Positions 1 to 6,011 of a stretch of DNA of 6,580 nt are shown piece by piece. Source of the DNA: Thiohalobacter sp. (GTDB lineage Bacteria; Pseudomonadota; Gammaproteobacteria; DSM-19610); the NCBI GenBank assembly GCA_027080445.1, contig JALWRY010000192.1, positions 1-6,580 of the forward strand. Direction: 5' to 3'. Within the stretch, counting starts at the first letter, position 1. The number at the start of each line of letters is the position of its first letter. Under the pieces are notes generated by a model, which was not told where the DNA came from, searched no databases, and saw nothing but the letters and a program-made list of their open reading frames with translations. A program made the translations under genes and the position numbers.

Positions 1-30
1 TCCTTGACCGGTGCATCCTTGACCGGCGCA
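1..30 (-). repeat. 15-bp tandem repeat in rpsF tail
   Basis: Two adjacent 15-bp units (1-15 and 16-30) that differ at a single base encode two copies of DAPVK at the end of the visible S6 tail. More copies may lie beyond the window edge. Slippage in a tolerant, unstructured tail is the likely origin. Confidence 0.8.
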
Positions 31-383
31 TCCGCAGCCGGACGTGGCTTCTCTTCACGATCGTCGGAACGCTTGACCAGCAGCGACGGGTCCGTCACGG
101 CTTCCTTGCGCACGATGATCAGGTTACGCAGCACGGCGTCGTTGAAGCGGAAAGCGCTTTCCAGCTCTTTCAACGCTTCGGTGCCACACTCAATATTCAT
201 CAGCACATAGTGGGCCTTGGCCAGTTTCTGGATGGGATAGGCAAGCTGGCGGCGACCCCAGTCTTCCAGGCGGTGAATCTTGCCGCCACTGGATTCGATG
301 GTCGAGCGGTAACGTTCGATCATCGCGGGCACCTGCTCGCTCTGGTCCGGATGGACCAGGAACACAATTTCATAATGACGCAT
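1..383 (-). CDS. rpsF: 30S ribosomal protein S6 (3' end outside window)
   Basis: Component of the small ribosomal subunit that pairs with S18 on the platform of the 30S. The protein begins MRHYEIVFLVHPDQ and continues with the S6 core: a GGKIHRLEDWGRRQLAYPI segment near residues 34-52, KAHYVLMNIE near 56-65, and the FRFNDAVLRNLI helix/strand near 77-88. The 127 codons visible cover the whole globular domain. The ATG at 381-383 is preceded by a strong Shine-Dalgarno AAGGAG (390-395) with a 6-nt spacer. After about residue 103 comes a charged, low-complexity tail rich in K, R, E, A and P, ending in a tandem DAPVK repeat. S6 tails are known to vary in length. The gene runs off the left edge, where rpsR and rplI would be expected. 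It has its own promoter and leader and is separated from rlmB by a terminator-like repeat. Confidence 0.97.
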   Translation of the reverse strand, partial: MRHYEIVFLVHPDQSEQVPAMIERYRSTIESSGGKIHRLEDWGRRQLAYPIQKLAKAHYVLMNIECGTEALKELESAFRFNDAVLRNLIIVRKEAVTDPSLLVKRSDDREEKPRPAADAPVKDAPVK

Positions 384-457
384 GTAATGCTCCTTACGGA
401 TTATCAGCCTTCCGCCTTATGCGAAAAGCAAGGAGAATGCGCTAAGCGCGCAAAAAC
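384..457 (-). promoter_or_regulatory. rpsF mRNA leader, candidate S6:S18-type regulatory leader
   Basis: The predicted rpsF leader is about 74 nt long and structured. CTCCTT (435 to 430 on the minus strand) is an exact complement of the Shine-Dalgarno AAGGAG (395 to 390), so folding can hide the ribosome site. A CCG triplet lies at 399-397, two bases before the SD. A 5-bp hairpin TGCGC/GCGCA sits at the 5' end (452-448 with 442-438). The S6:S18 complex is known to repress rpsF in many bacteria by binding a leader with a conserved CCG bulge near an SD-sequestering stem. The fit here is by eye, and no covariance model was applied. Confidence 0.5.
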
Positions 458-463
458 GGGAGC

Positions 464-492
464 ATTCTACGTGAAACCCACATAACCCGCAA
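464..492 (-). promoter_or_regulatory. Probable sigma70 promoter of rpsF
   Basis: On the minus strand, TTGCGG (492-487) and TAGAAT (469-464, five of six matches to TATAAT) are separated by exactly 17 bp. Transcription would start near 457. The promoter lies between rpsF and the terminator-like repeat that ends the rlmB transcript, which supports an independent rpsF unit. Confidence 0.6.
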
Positions 493-504
493 ATTTTAAA
501 GCAA

Positions 505-573
505 CCGATTTTAAAGGGGTCAGTACCCTTTAATTTTTTAAAAATTAAAGGGTACTGACCCCTTTAAAATCGG
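505..573. repeat. Perfect 34-bp inverted repeat, probable bidirectional terminator
   Basis: Arms 505-538 and 540-573 are perfect reverse complements around a single T at 539. Within each arm is a smaller hairpin followed by a T run. On the plus strand TTAAAGGG (511-518) pairs with CCCTTTAA (526-533) across a 7-nt loop, followed by six T. The minus strand carries the same element at 567-560 and 552-545, followed by five T. It therefore looks like two identical intrinsic terminators placed head to head. The right arm encodes the last eight residues (DFKGVSTL) and the stop codon of RlmB. The GGGGTCAG...TTTAAT pattern reminds me of dispersed REP-like elements linked to REP-associated transposases in gammaproteobacteria, but that is an impression and not a match I could test. 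Confidence 0.85.
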
Positions 574-1309
574 GGCGTTGGCGTTTGGCTTCGAACAGGC
601 AGATACCGGTGGCAACTGAGACGTTGAGACTGCTCACTGAGCCGGCCAGCGGGATGGACAGCAGGCCATCACAGTGTTCACGGGTCAGACGCCGCAAGCC
701 TTTGCCCTCACCGCCCAGCACCAGCGCCAGTGGGCCACACAGGTCGGTATCGTAGAGTGAGGTTTCCGCTTCGCCGGCTGCGCCGTAGATCCATACACCC
801 GCATCGCGCAGGGCGCGCAGGGTACGCGCCAGGTTGGTTACCCGTACAACTGGCAGGGTTTCAGCGGCGCCACAGGCCACTTTGCGTACCGTAGCATTCA
901 GCGGGGCGGACTTGTCCTTCGGGATAATCACTACATCGACACCCGCCGCATCGGCGCTGCGCAGGCAGGCACCGAGGTTATGCGGGTCCTGCACGCTGTC
1001 CAGGACAAGGATAAACGGCGGGTGCCCCAAGGCTTCGACAAAGGCCGGCAAATCCTGCTCGCCGAGACTCGGCGCACCACCGGTTTCCGCCAGTACGCCC
1101 TGGTGACTGACGCCGGGCACACATTCGTCAAGTTCCTGGCGGGCAACGCGCCGCACCGGGACATTCGCCTTGTCTGCCAGCTGCAGTATTTCGTCGATAC
1201 GCGCATCGTGGCGGGTTTCCAGCACCCGCAGCAGGGAAACGCGGGCGGGACTGCGCTGCAACAGGCTGCACACTGCATGCAGACCGAAAACCCGTTCGGT
1301 TCGCTTCAT
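545..1309 (-). CDS. rlmB: 23S rRNA (guanosine(2251)-2'-O)-methyltransferase RlmB
   Basis: SpoU/TrmH-family (SPOUT) enzyme that methylates the 2'-O of G2251 in the peptidyl-transferase P loop of 23S rRNA, using S-adenosylmethionine. The N-terminal substrate-binding domain (about 1-75) starts RVFGLHAVCSLL and contains the SHQG motif (68-71). The knotted catalytic domain shows motif 1 DPHNLGACLRSADAAG (108-123, catalytic-type N111 and R117), motif 2 LVLGGEGKGL (196-205) and motif 3 IPLAGSVSSLNVSVA (219-233). At 254 aa it is slightly longer than E. coli RlmB (about 243). The excess includes a C-terminal DFKGVSTL that is encoded by the inverted repeat, after the normal FEA.RQR ending. The ATG lies 7 bp after the ompA-like stop and has no clear Shine-Dalgarno, which suggests translational coupling. 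It is probably the last gene of the rnr operon. Confidence 0.96.
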   Translation of the reverse strand: MKRTERVFGLHAVCSLLQRSPARVSLLRVLETRHDARIDEILQLADKANVPVRRVARQELDECVPGVSHQGVLAETGGAPSLGEQDLPAFVEALGHPPFILVLDSVQDPHNLGACLRSADAAGVDVVIIPKDKSAPLNATVRKVACGAAETLPVVRVTNLARTLRALRDAGVWIYGAAGEAETSLYDTDLCGPLALVLGGEGKGLRRLTREHCDGLLSIPLAGSVSSLNVSVATGICLFEAKRQRPDFKGVSTL

Positions 1310-1316
1310 AAACGCG

Positions 1317-1964
1317 TCAGGTTATGGGGCGAATCAGAATCTCGACACGCCGGTTTAACTGACGACCCGCCGCTGTAGCATTCGTCGCACGAGGCTGGGT
1401 TTCACCACGCCCGACAGCTTCCAGCCGCGCACGCGCGACCCCATGATCACTCAGGTAATTCACCACGCTCTGCGCACGACGCTCGGAAAGCACCTGGTTA
1501 TAGGCATCGGAACCCACATTATCGGTGTGTCCAATGACGGTCACCCGGGTTTTCGGGTAGCGCACCAGGATATCTGCCACCTTGTTCAGCGTGGGCAAAA
1601 ATGCCGGCTTCAGGCTGGCGCTGTTAAAGTCGAACGACACCTCGCTGGACACATCGATCTTGAGACTCTCATCCTGTAAACGCTGGATCTCAAGGTCATT
1701 GCGGCGCTGCTCATCGGCAAGTTGCGCTTCAAATTCCTGTGGCTGCCTGTCCATATAATTACCCGTGGCGCCACCGGCGATACCACCGAGCACCGCACCC
1801 GCCACGGCGCCTTTGCTGTCTCCGCTGACTGCCCTTCCGATCACAGCGCCGGCTATCGCGCCGACAGCGGCGCCGGTCTTGGCCCGACGGTTGGGGTCGT
1901 CAGTCGCACAGGCGGCCAGCGTCAATACCAGCACTGCAATGAAGGTATTACGAATCTGCTGCAT
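1317..1964 (-). CDS. OmpA-family lipoprotein (YiaD-like, peptidoglycan binding)
   Basis: Predicted outer-membrane lipoprotein of 215 aa that should tether the envelope to peptidoglycan. A signal peptide (1-18) ends in a lipobox LAAC with the lipidated cysteine at 19; there is no Asp at +2, so outer-membrane sorting is expected. Residues 31-68 form a glycine-zipper segment rich in GxxxG-like spacing (GAAVGAIAGAVIG, GAVAGAVLGGIAGG). A short charged helix (about 78-103) leads to an OmpA_C domain (about 108-213) with FDFNSA, the diaminopimelate-binding motif GHTDNVG (D148) and LNRRVEI (R205/R206). Size and layout match E. coli YiaD. I chose the start at 1964 because it gives the signal peptide and has AGGAG (1973-1977) 8 nt upstream; a longer in-frame reading back to 2204 lies inside rnr and makes no sense. 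The start overlaps the rnr end by 17 bp. Confidence 0.92.
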   Translation of the reverse strand: MQQIRNTFIAVLVLTLAACATDDPNRRAKTGAAVGAIAGAVIGRAVSGDSKGAVAGAVLGGIAGGATGNYMDRQPQEFEAQLADEQRRNDLEIQRLQDESLKIDVSSEVSFDFNSASLKPAFLPTLNKVADILVRYPKTRVTVIGHTDNVGSDAYNQVLSERRAQSVVNYLSDHGVARARLEAVGRGETQPRATNATAAGRQLNRRVEILIRPIT

Positions 1965-4389
1965 TTTTCTTACTCCTGTTCGGGTTACGTGATCTACGAC
2001 CGCCCCGCCGGCGCTTTGGTTTCCGTTTTTCCGTCTGTCCGTCCTTGTCATCTGGCGCGGCGGAGGTTTCCGGCTTGTCAGCCGGTTTTTTTGCCTTGCG
2101 CTTGTTCTTGCGCTTGCGTTTCGATTCAGGCTTGCTACGTGGCTTGTCATCACCTTCCGGCTTGCCTGGCAGTTCAAAATCCATCTTGCGTTCATCAAGG
2201 TCAACGCGTACTACCCGCACCCGCACCTCGTCACCAAGACGGTAGGTGTTGCCTGTGCGCTCACCACGCAATCGATGACCGGCCGGGTCGAAATGGTAAT
2301 AATCATTGTGTAGTGCTGTGATGTGTACCAGCCCTTCTACATAAATGTCCTTCAGTTCGACAAAAATACCGAACGAGGTGACGCTGCTGACAATACCGTC
2401 ATACTCCATGCCAACCTTGTCGAGCATGTATTCACACTTCAGCCAGTCAACCGCGTCCCGCGTTGCGTCGTCAGCACGCCGCTCGGTCGTGGAGCAATGT
2501 TCGCCAATCGCCGCCATCTCAGCTTCGGTATAACTGAACGACTCGGCACTGTTGACCTTGCCGGATTTCCGGCCCTGTTTCCTGTAACGCGCTTCGGTGC
2601 GTAAATGGTGACGAATGGCGCGATGCACCAGCAAGTCCGGGTAACGGCGTATCGGTGAAGTGAAGTGCAGGTATTCACTCTGCGCCAGGCCGAAGTGGCC
2701 GATATTCTCCGGGCTGTAACGCGCCTGTGACAACGATCGCAGCATGACTGTCTGAATCAAATGGGCATCCGGGCGTTTCTGGATGTTCTTCAGCAGCCGG
2801 GAAAATTCTGCCGCAGGCGGCTTGTCGCCGCCATCGAGCGACAGGCCAAGCTCGGAAAGAAACTCGCGCAGGTCCGCCAGCTTGTTGGCCTGCGGTCCTT
2901 CGTGCACCCGGTACAGGGTCGGCAGTTTGTGGCGATTGAGAAAACGCGCGCTGCAGACATTGGCCGTAATCATGCACTCTTCGATGATCTTGTGTGCATC
3001 ATTGCGCACTACCGGCACAATCTTTTCGATCTTGCGATCTTCGCCAAACACAATGCGCGTTTCCGTGGTGTCGAAGTCAATCGCGCCGCGTTTCTCGCGC
3101 TGCTTGCGCAACACCTTGTACAGGCGATACAACTCTTCCAGCGGCTTGATCAAGGGCTTGTACTTCGCGCGTACCCCGGGGTCCCTGTCGACCAGCATGG
3201 CGGCCACTTCGTCGTAGGTCAGGCGCGCATGCGAACGCATCAGACCTTCCATGAAACGTGAACGAGTCACCTTGCCCTCGGCATCGATGTACATCTCGCA
3301 CACCATGCACAGACGATCGACATCGGGGTTCAGCGAACACAGGCCATTGGAAAGCACTTCCGGCAACATCGGGATAACGCGCTCGGGGAAGTACACCGAG
3401 TTACCGCGCTGTTCCGCCTCGACATCCAGCGCCGTGCCTTTCCTGACGTAGTGCGATACGTCGGCAATCGCCACCAGCAGGCGCCAGCCCTTGGGCGTCT
3501 TGCCACAAAAAACGGCGTCATCAAAATCGCGTGAATCGGCACCGTCTATGGTGACTAACGGTGTATCGCGCAGGTCGACCCGGCCACGTTTGGCAGCCGG
3601 CGACACGGTGTCAGACAGGTCCTGGATTTCATCTTCTACTGCATCCGGCCACTCCAGTGGCAGTTCGTGTGCGCGGATCGCCACGTCGATTTCCATACCC
3701 GGCGCCATGTGATCGCCGATCACTTCCACCACGCGCCCGACCGGCCCGGAACGCTTACTCGGCTGCTCGACAATTTCCACCGTCACAAACTGGCCGTGAC
3801 GCGCACCGCCAACCTGGTCCGGTGGCACACGGATATCCTGTGTCAGGCGTTTGTGGTCAGGCGCCACGTAGCTGATGCCATTCTCGAAATAGATCCGCCC
3901 GACCACGCGATGAGTGCAACGTTCCAGCACCTCGACGATAGCGCCTTCCCGGCGACCTCGCCGGTCTATGCCGGTAACACGCGCCACCACGCGGTCGCGA
4001 TGCATCACACCGCGCATCTGCCGTGGCGACAGGAACAGGTCATCACCGCCCTCTTCCGGCACCAGAAAACCGAAACCGTCGGGATGCGCAATGATGCGCC
4101 CGCGCACCATGTCCATTTTATTGACCAGGCCGTAACCGCCCTTGCGGTTGCATAACAGCTGACCATCGCGCTCCATGGCGCGCAGTCGCCGCCGTAACGC
4201 CTCCAGGTCTTCATCGCCGGACAGGCCGAAAGCCTCGGCGATTTCCTCACGCGTCATCAGCCGCCCGGCCTCTTCGAGACGGGACATAATGAACTCGCGA
4301 CTGGGAATCGGGCTGCTGTATTTAGCCGCTTCGCGCTCGGCGAAAGGGTCTTGGGGGGATGATTTACTACGTTGACGTCGTTTTTTCAT
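1948..4389 (-). CDS. rnr: Ribonuclease R, 3'-5' exoribonuclease
   Basis: Processive, hydrolytic 3'-5' exoribonuclease of the RNase II/RNB family that degrades structured RNA, defective rRNA and mRNA released during trans-translation. At 813 aa it is the size of E. coli RNase R. Domains in order: basic N-terminus, winged HTH (about 30-90, SREFI...LRRRLRAMERDGQL), cold-shock domains (about 94-240), RNB catalytic domain (about 265-600), S1 domain (about 660-740) and a lysine/arginine-rich tail (741-813). The active-site signature is TIDGADSRDFDDAV, with metal-binding-type aspartates 282, 288, 290 and 291; HFTSPIRRYPDL (575-586) is the conserved C-terminal RNB motif. The DPFAEREAAKYSSPIPSREFI stretch aligns with the E. 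coli N-terminus from memory, so the start is upstream of it. No good Shine-Dalgarno is visible before the ATG at 4389. It is the first gene of a probable operon with the OmpA-like lipoprotein and rlmB. I found no convincing promoter for it. Confidence 0.98.
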   Translation of the reverse strand: MKKRRQRSKSSPQDPFAEREAAKYSSPIPSREFIMSRLEEAGRLMTREEIAEAFGLSGDEDLEALRRRLRAMERDGQLLCNRKGGYGLVNKMDMVRGRIIAHPDGFGFLVPEEGGDDLFLSPRQMRGVMHRDRVVARVTGIDRRGRREGAIVEVLERCTHRVVGRIYFENGISYVAPDHKRLTQDIRVPPDQVGGARHGQFVTVEIVEQPSKRSGPVGRVVEVIGDHMAPGMEIDVAIRAHELPLEWPDAVEDEIQDLSDTVSPAAKRGRVDLRDTPLVTIDGADSRDFDDAVFCGKTPKGWRLLVAIADVSHYVRKGTALDVEAEQRGNSVYFPERVIPMLPEVLSNGLCSLNPDVDRLCMVCEMYIDAEGKVTRSRFMEGLMRSHARLTYDEVAAMLVDRDPGVRAKYKPLIKPLEELYRLYKVLRKQREKRGAIDFDTTETRIVFGEDRKIEKIVPVVRNDAHKIIEECMITANVCSARFLNRHKLPTLYRVHEGPQANKLADLREFLSELGLSLDGGDKPPAAEFSRLLKNIQKRPDAHLIQTVMLRSLSQARYSPENIGHFGLAQSEYLHFTSPIRRYPDLLVHRAIRHHLRTEARYRKQGRKSGKVNSAESFSYTEAEMAAIGEHCSTTERRADDATRDAVDWLKCEYMLDKVGMEYDGIVSSVTSFGIFVELKDIYVEGLVHITALHNDYYHFDPAGHRLRGERTGNTYRLGDEVRVRVVRVDLDERKMDFELPGKPEGDDKPRSKPESKRKRKNKRKAKKPADKPETSAAPDDKDGQTEKRKPKRRRGGRRSRNPNRSKKNAADS

Positions 4390-4458
4390 GGCGGCATGCT
4401 AACCACTTTGACCGACAAAGGAAAATCTGTGCGCAATAAGGGTACGGCGGCAGCGCCA

Positions 4459-4487
4459 TTGACAACCCCGATAACGGGCGGTAAAGT
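4459..4487 (+). promoter_or_regulatory. Promoter of tRNA-Leu
   Basis: A perfect -35 TTGACA (4459-4464) is followed after 17 bp by TAAAGT (4482-4487, four of six matches). The bases after the -10 are strongly GC-rich (GCGCCGC), the discriminator type seen in stringently controlled stable-RNA promoters. Transcription would start near 4494, about 35 nt before the mature tRNA. The region 4390-4528 holds no gene and is shared as upstream region by rnr on the other strand. Confidence 0.7.
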
Positions 4488-4528
4488 GCGCCGCTCGCGA
4501 GATTCGCGGCCCACCGATATACCTCTAT

Positions 4529-4615
4529 GCCGAGGTGGTGAAATTGGTAGACACGCTAGCTTCAGGTGCTAGTGGGGGCAACCCCGTGGAGGTTCAAGTC
4601 CTCTCCTCGGCACCA
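4529..4615 (+). tRNA. tRNA-Leu, anticodon CAG
   Basis: Class II tRNA of 87 nt that reads CUG codons. The acceptor stem GCCGAGG (4529-4535) pairs perfectly with CCTCGGC (4605-4611), followed by discriminator A and an encoded CCA (4613-4615). The anticodon arm is CTAGC-TTCAGGT-GCTAG (4555-4571) with anticodon CAG after the invariant T33. A long variable arm with stem GGGG/CCCC (about 4574-4585) is typical of Leu tRNA. The T arm is GGAGG-TTCAAGT-CCTCT (4588-4604). The 3' ends of tRNA-Leu genes are frequent integration sites, and the DNA that follows here looks like an island edge. Confidence 0.97.
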
Positions 4616-4650
4616 TTTTTATAGACTATCACAGACCACCAAAAACCACG

Positions 4651-4680
4651 GAAGACACTGTATTTACAGTGTTTTTCTTC
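4651..4680 (+). terminator. Intrinsic terminator-like hairpin after tRNA-Leu
   Basis: ACACTGTA (4655-4662) and TACAGTGT (4665-4672) form an 8-bp stem with a tight loop, directly followed by a T run (4672-4676). Outer bases GAAGA and TCTTC can extend the pairing. It lies 40 nt past the CCA end and fits as terminator of the tRNA transcript. It is AT-rich compared with usual tRNA terminators. Confidence 0.6.
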
Positions 4681-4699
4681 GCCCCAATTTTCTATTTCG

Positions 4700-4765
4700 T
4701 TGTCGCTCATTGTCCACGATTGTCCCAGAAATGGAGCACGAGTGGAGTGTGGATGGAGCGCGTTT
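4700..4765 (+). repeat. Two sets of short phased direct repeats
   Basis: TTGTC occurs three times at exact 10-bp steps (4700, 4710, 4720), and the next base is C in two of them. Immediately after, GGAG occurs three times at exact 11-bp steps (4733, 4744, 4755), twice as ATGGAGC. Both periods are close to one DNA helical turn. Placed about 85-150 bp from a tRNA 3' end, they could be arm-type integrase binding sites or another multi-site protein-binding region. The repeats are short, so chance is not excluded. Confidence 0.4.
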
Positions 4766-4805
4766 CGGTGTTTTTCTCTTCCAGGGTTTGCACGTTCACT
4801 GTTCA

Positions 4806-5267
4806 TGATGGGTTCGCAATCATCTCGTTAACCGACAAAGAATGTGCCTGTATCCTTGGCTGTAAAACCTGTCGAACAAACGGCATTGACACACTCTCTC
4901 TCGACGCGACGAGTTGCCGAATCTGATCGGATACCTCATCGATTTTATTCAACCGGGACGCCGCATCCATCGCCCGGACGACGTACGCCGAGTCATAAAT
5001 CTCACCTCAGCGGTCACCGACCGACCCGGGGTAATCGACACCATCATCGACTATCGCCTGCCAGAGCTGGTCGAGCCATTGATTGCGCGTTTTGTCGTCG
5101 GCAGGTGCCACGATGATGACCGGGATCAATGCTTCCAGCGTCTTATACACCGCTGAACCCAGGGCGCCACTGGACGTGTCGATGTATTGCAGCGCCGGCC
5201 AAAGCTTTTCCATCAGACGGATCGCGCCCTCCGCCCCGAGAACCGGATCTTTCTTGGCTACCTTTAT
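4806..5267 (-). pseudogene. Decayed conserved hypothetical reading frame, broken by TGA
   Basis: On the minus strand one frame stays open from 5267 to 4806 (154 codons) apart from a single TGA at 5009-5007, and is closed by TAA (5268-5270) and TGA (4803-4805). The readable part (about 5261-5010) gives KKDPVLGAEGAIRLMEKLW, then IDTSSGALGSAV, LIPVIIVAPADDKTR and a segment ending DYPGSVGDR. The sequence looks like a real helical protein and resembles, from memory, an uncharacterised bacterial family in which the next residues are WGE. Here GDR is followed by TGA and then GE, which fits a Trp TGG changed to TGA. No ATG precedes the conserved start; the first Met (5213) is internal to the similar part. 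AAAGG-like bases precede the frame. I assign no function. An intact short protein of 68 aa starting at 5213 is a less likely reading. Confidence 0.5.
4822..4925 (+). pseudogene. Possible remnant of a tyrosine integrase N-terminus
   Basis: The frame from 4822 reads ISLTDKECA and then loses any recognisable pattern before a stop near 4924-4926. LTDKEC followed by an AKP-like segment is how many P4-type island integrases (DUF4102 N-terminal domain) begin, and in another frame AVKPVEQ follows a few codons later, as if a small indel had occurred. The position just inside a tRNA gene is where such an integrase would sit. The match is only about seven residues, so this is a weak suggestion. No catalytic domain is present. 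Confidence 0.2.
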
Positions 5268-5288
5268 TTATATCGGTAACGGCTTCGC

Positions 5289-5334
5289 GAAGGCGCTGGC
5301 TTGCCAGCCGGGCGCCTTCCAGCTATAGGCGCCG
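5289..5334. repeat. Cluster of GC-rich inverted repeats downstream of tetR
   Basis: GAAGGCG (5289-5295) pairs with CGCCTTC (5313-5319), enclosing a perfect CTGGC-TT-GCCAG hairpin (5296-5307). A further GGCGCC...GGCGCC pair follows (about 5311-5316 and 5328-5333). It sits 3' of the minus-strand tetR gene and could end its transcript or be a REP-like element. No T run follows, so it is not a standard intrinsic terminator. Nothing else recognisable occupies 5268-5368. Confidence 0.45.
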
Positions 5335-5368
5335 GTTCGAAAGCGTACGGGGAAGGTCCATTTGTGTT

Positions 5369-5971
5369 TTATCTCTCCGGAATCACACATAAGGCATGTT
5401 CAATGGTATCAAAAAGCCGTTGCTTACTTACCCCCAGCTTTGACACAACAGCCATTCCTGACATTACGATTGTGAAATGATCGGCTAATTGCTCTATCTT
5501 AGTGCCTTGCGGCAAATGTCTTCGTATCAACTCTACCTCAAGCCTTTCTCGCAACAGACCGAAGGATGACTGGTTTACTGTCTCACCAATAGCCGCGATC
5601 ACGCGCGACGGCAGCGCTGCTGTATCACAAGCCACAGCAGTGGTCACTACCATACAACCACCCGGTAGTTCAGGAGATGTCAGCATAGTCGCAACGGATC
5701 GCAAGAAACGCCGCAATGCAGTTTTCAAATCCGGCTCCGCAGCCAAGGCCCTGGCATGTTTGAACAACTGTTGCTCACGGTAACGCTTTAGTGCCGCGAG
5801 ATAAATTTGCTCTTTATTGCCGAATGCCGCATAGAGACTGGGTTTGCTGATGCCCATGGCCTGAGTTAGTTCGGCGAGCGAAGCGCCTTGATAACCCTTG
5901 CGCCAGAACACAGCCAACGCAGTATCAAGTGCTTTTTCCTCATCAAATGTTCGGGGCCTACCACGCTCCAC
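5369..5971 (-). CDS. TetR/AcrR-family transcriptional repressor
   Basis: One-component DNA-binding repressor of 200 aa, usually released by a small-molecule ligand bound in the C-terminal domain. The N-terminal domain reads GRPRTFDEEKALDTALAVFW, with the helix-turn-helix ASLAELTQAMGISKPSLYAAFGNKE split over about residues 30-54 (TQAMGISKPSLYAAF is the classic recognition region). The rest (about 65-200) is a variable all-helical ligand domain with PGGCMVVTTA near 102-111. I chose GTG at 5971: AAAGG (5979-5983) lies 7 nt upstream, the protein then begins VERGRPRTF as its relatives do, and a longer ATG start at 6049 would lie upstream of the promoter and inside the operator. The gene is divergent from the SDR gene at 6108, with an operator palindrome between them, so autoregulation and control of the neighbour are likely. 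Composition is more AT-rich than rnr or rlmB. The ligand cannot be predicted. Confidence 0.92.
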   Translation of the reverse strand: MERGRPRTFDEEKALDTALAVFWRKGYQGASLAELTQAMGISKPSLYAAFGNKEQIYLAALKRYREQQLFKHARALAAEPDLKTALRRFLRSVATMLTSPELPGGCMVVTTAVACDTAALPSRVIAAIGETVNQSSFGLLRERLEVELIRRHLPQGTKIEQLADHFTIVMSGMAVVSKLGVSKQRLFDTIEHALCVIPER

Positions 5972-6011
5972 TGGCTTACCTTTACTTTCAAACTGGATAG
6001 CGACCTTGATT

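Noticed and set aside
493..516. Direct repeat ATTTTAAAG at 493-501 and 508-516, as a target-site duplication of the palindrome
   Set aside because: The second copy lies within the palindrome arm and there is no matching copy on the other side, so it does not frame the element.
1965..2204. In-frame N-terminal extension of the OmpA-like protein starting at 2204
   Set aside because: It lies entirely inside the rnr coding region, puts 80 basic residues before a clear signal peptide and lacks support; the start at 1964 has SD and lipobox.
2675..3340. Several open frames of 70-170 codons on both strands across rnr
   Set aside because: They are shadows of the GC-rich rnr gene: low-complexity, Arg/Ser/Ala-rich translations with no family pattern.
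4594..4806. A 70-residue minus-strand frame over the tRNA end and the phased repeats
   Set aside because: It overlaps the tRNA, has no recognisable pattern and no convincing Shine-Dalgarno.
4411..4840. The 10-mer ACCGACAAAG at 4411-4420 and again at 4831-4840, flanking the tRNA
   Set aside because: Repeats of ten bases are expected by chance in a window of this size, and flanking bases differ, so it is not supported as an attachment duplication.
5272..5335. Integron attC-like site in the GC-rich inverted repeats
   Set aside because: The conserved RYYYAAC and GTTRRRY core sites are not present at the ends of the structure.
5330..5350. GGTTCGAA near 5334, similar to a tRNA T loop
   Set aside because: No acceptor, anticodon or D arm can be built around it.
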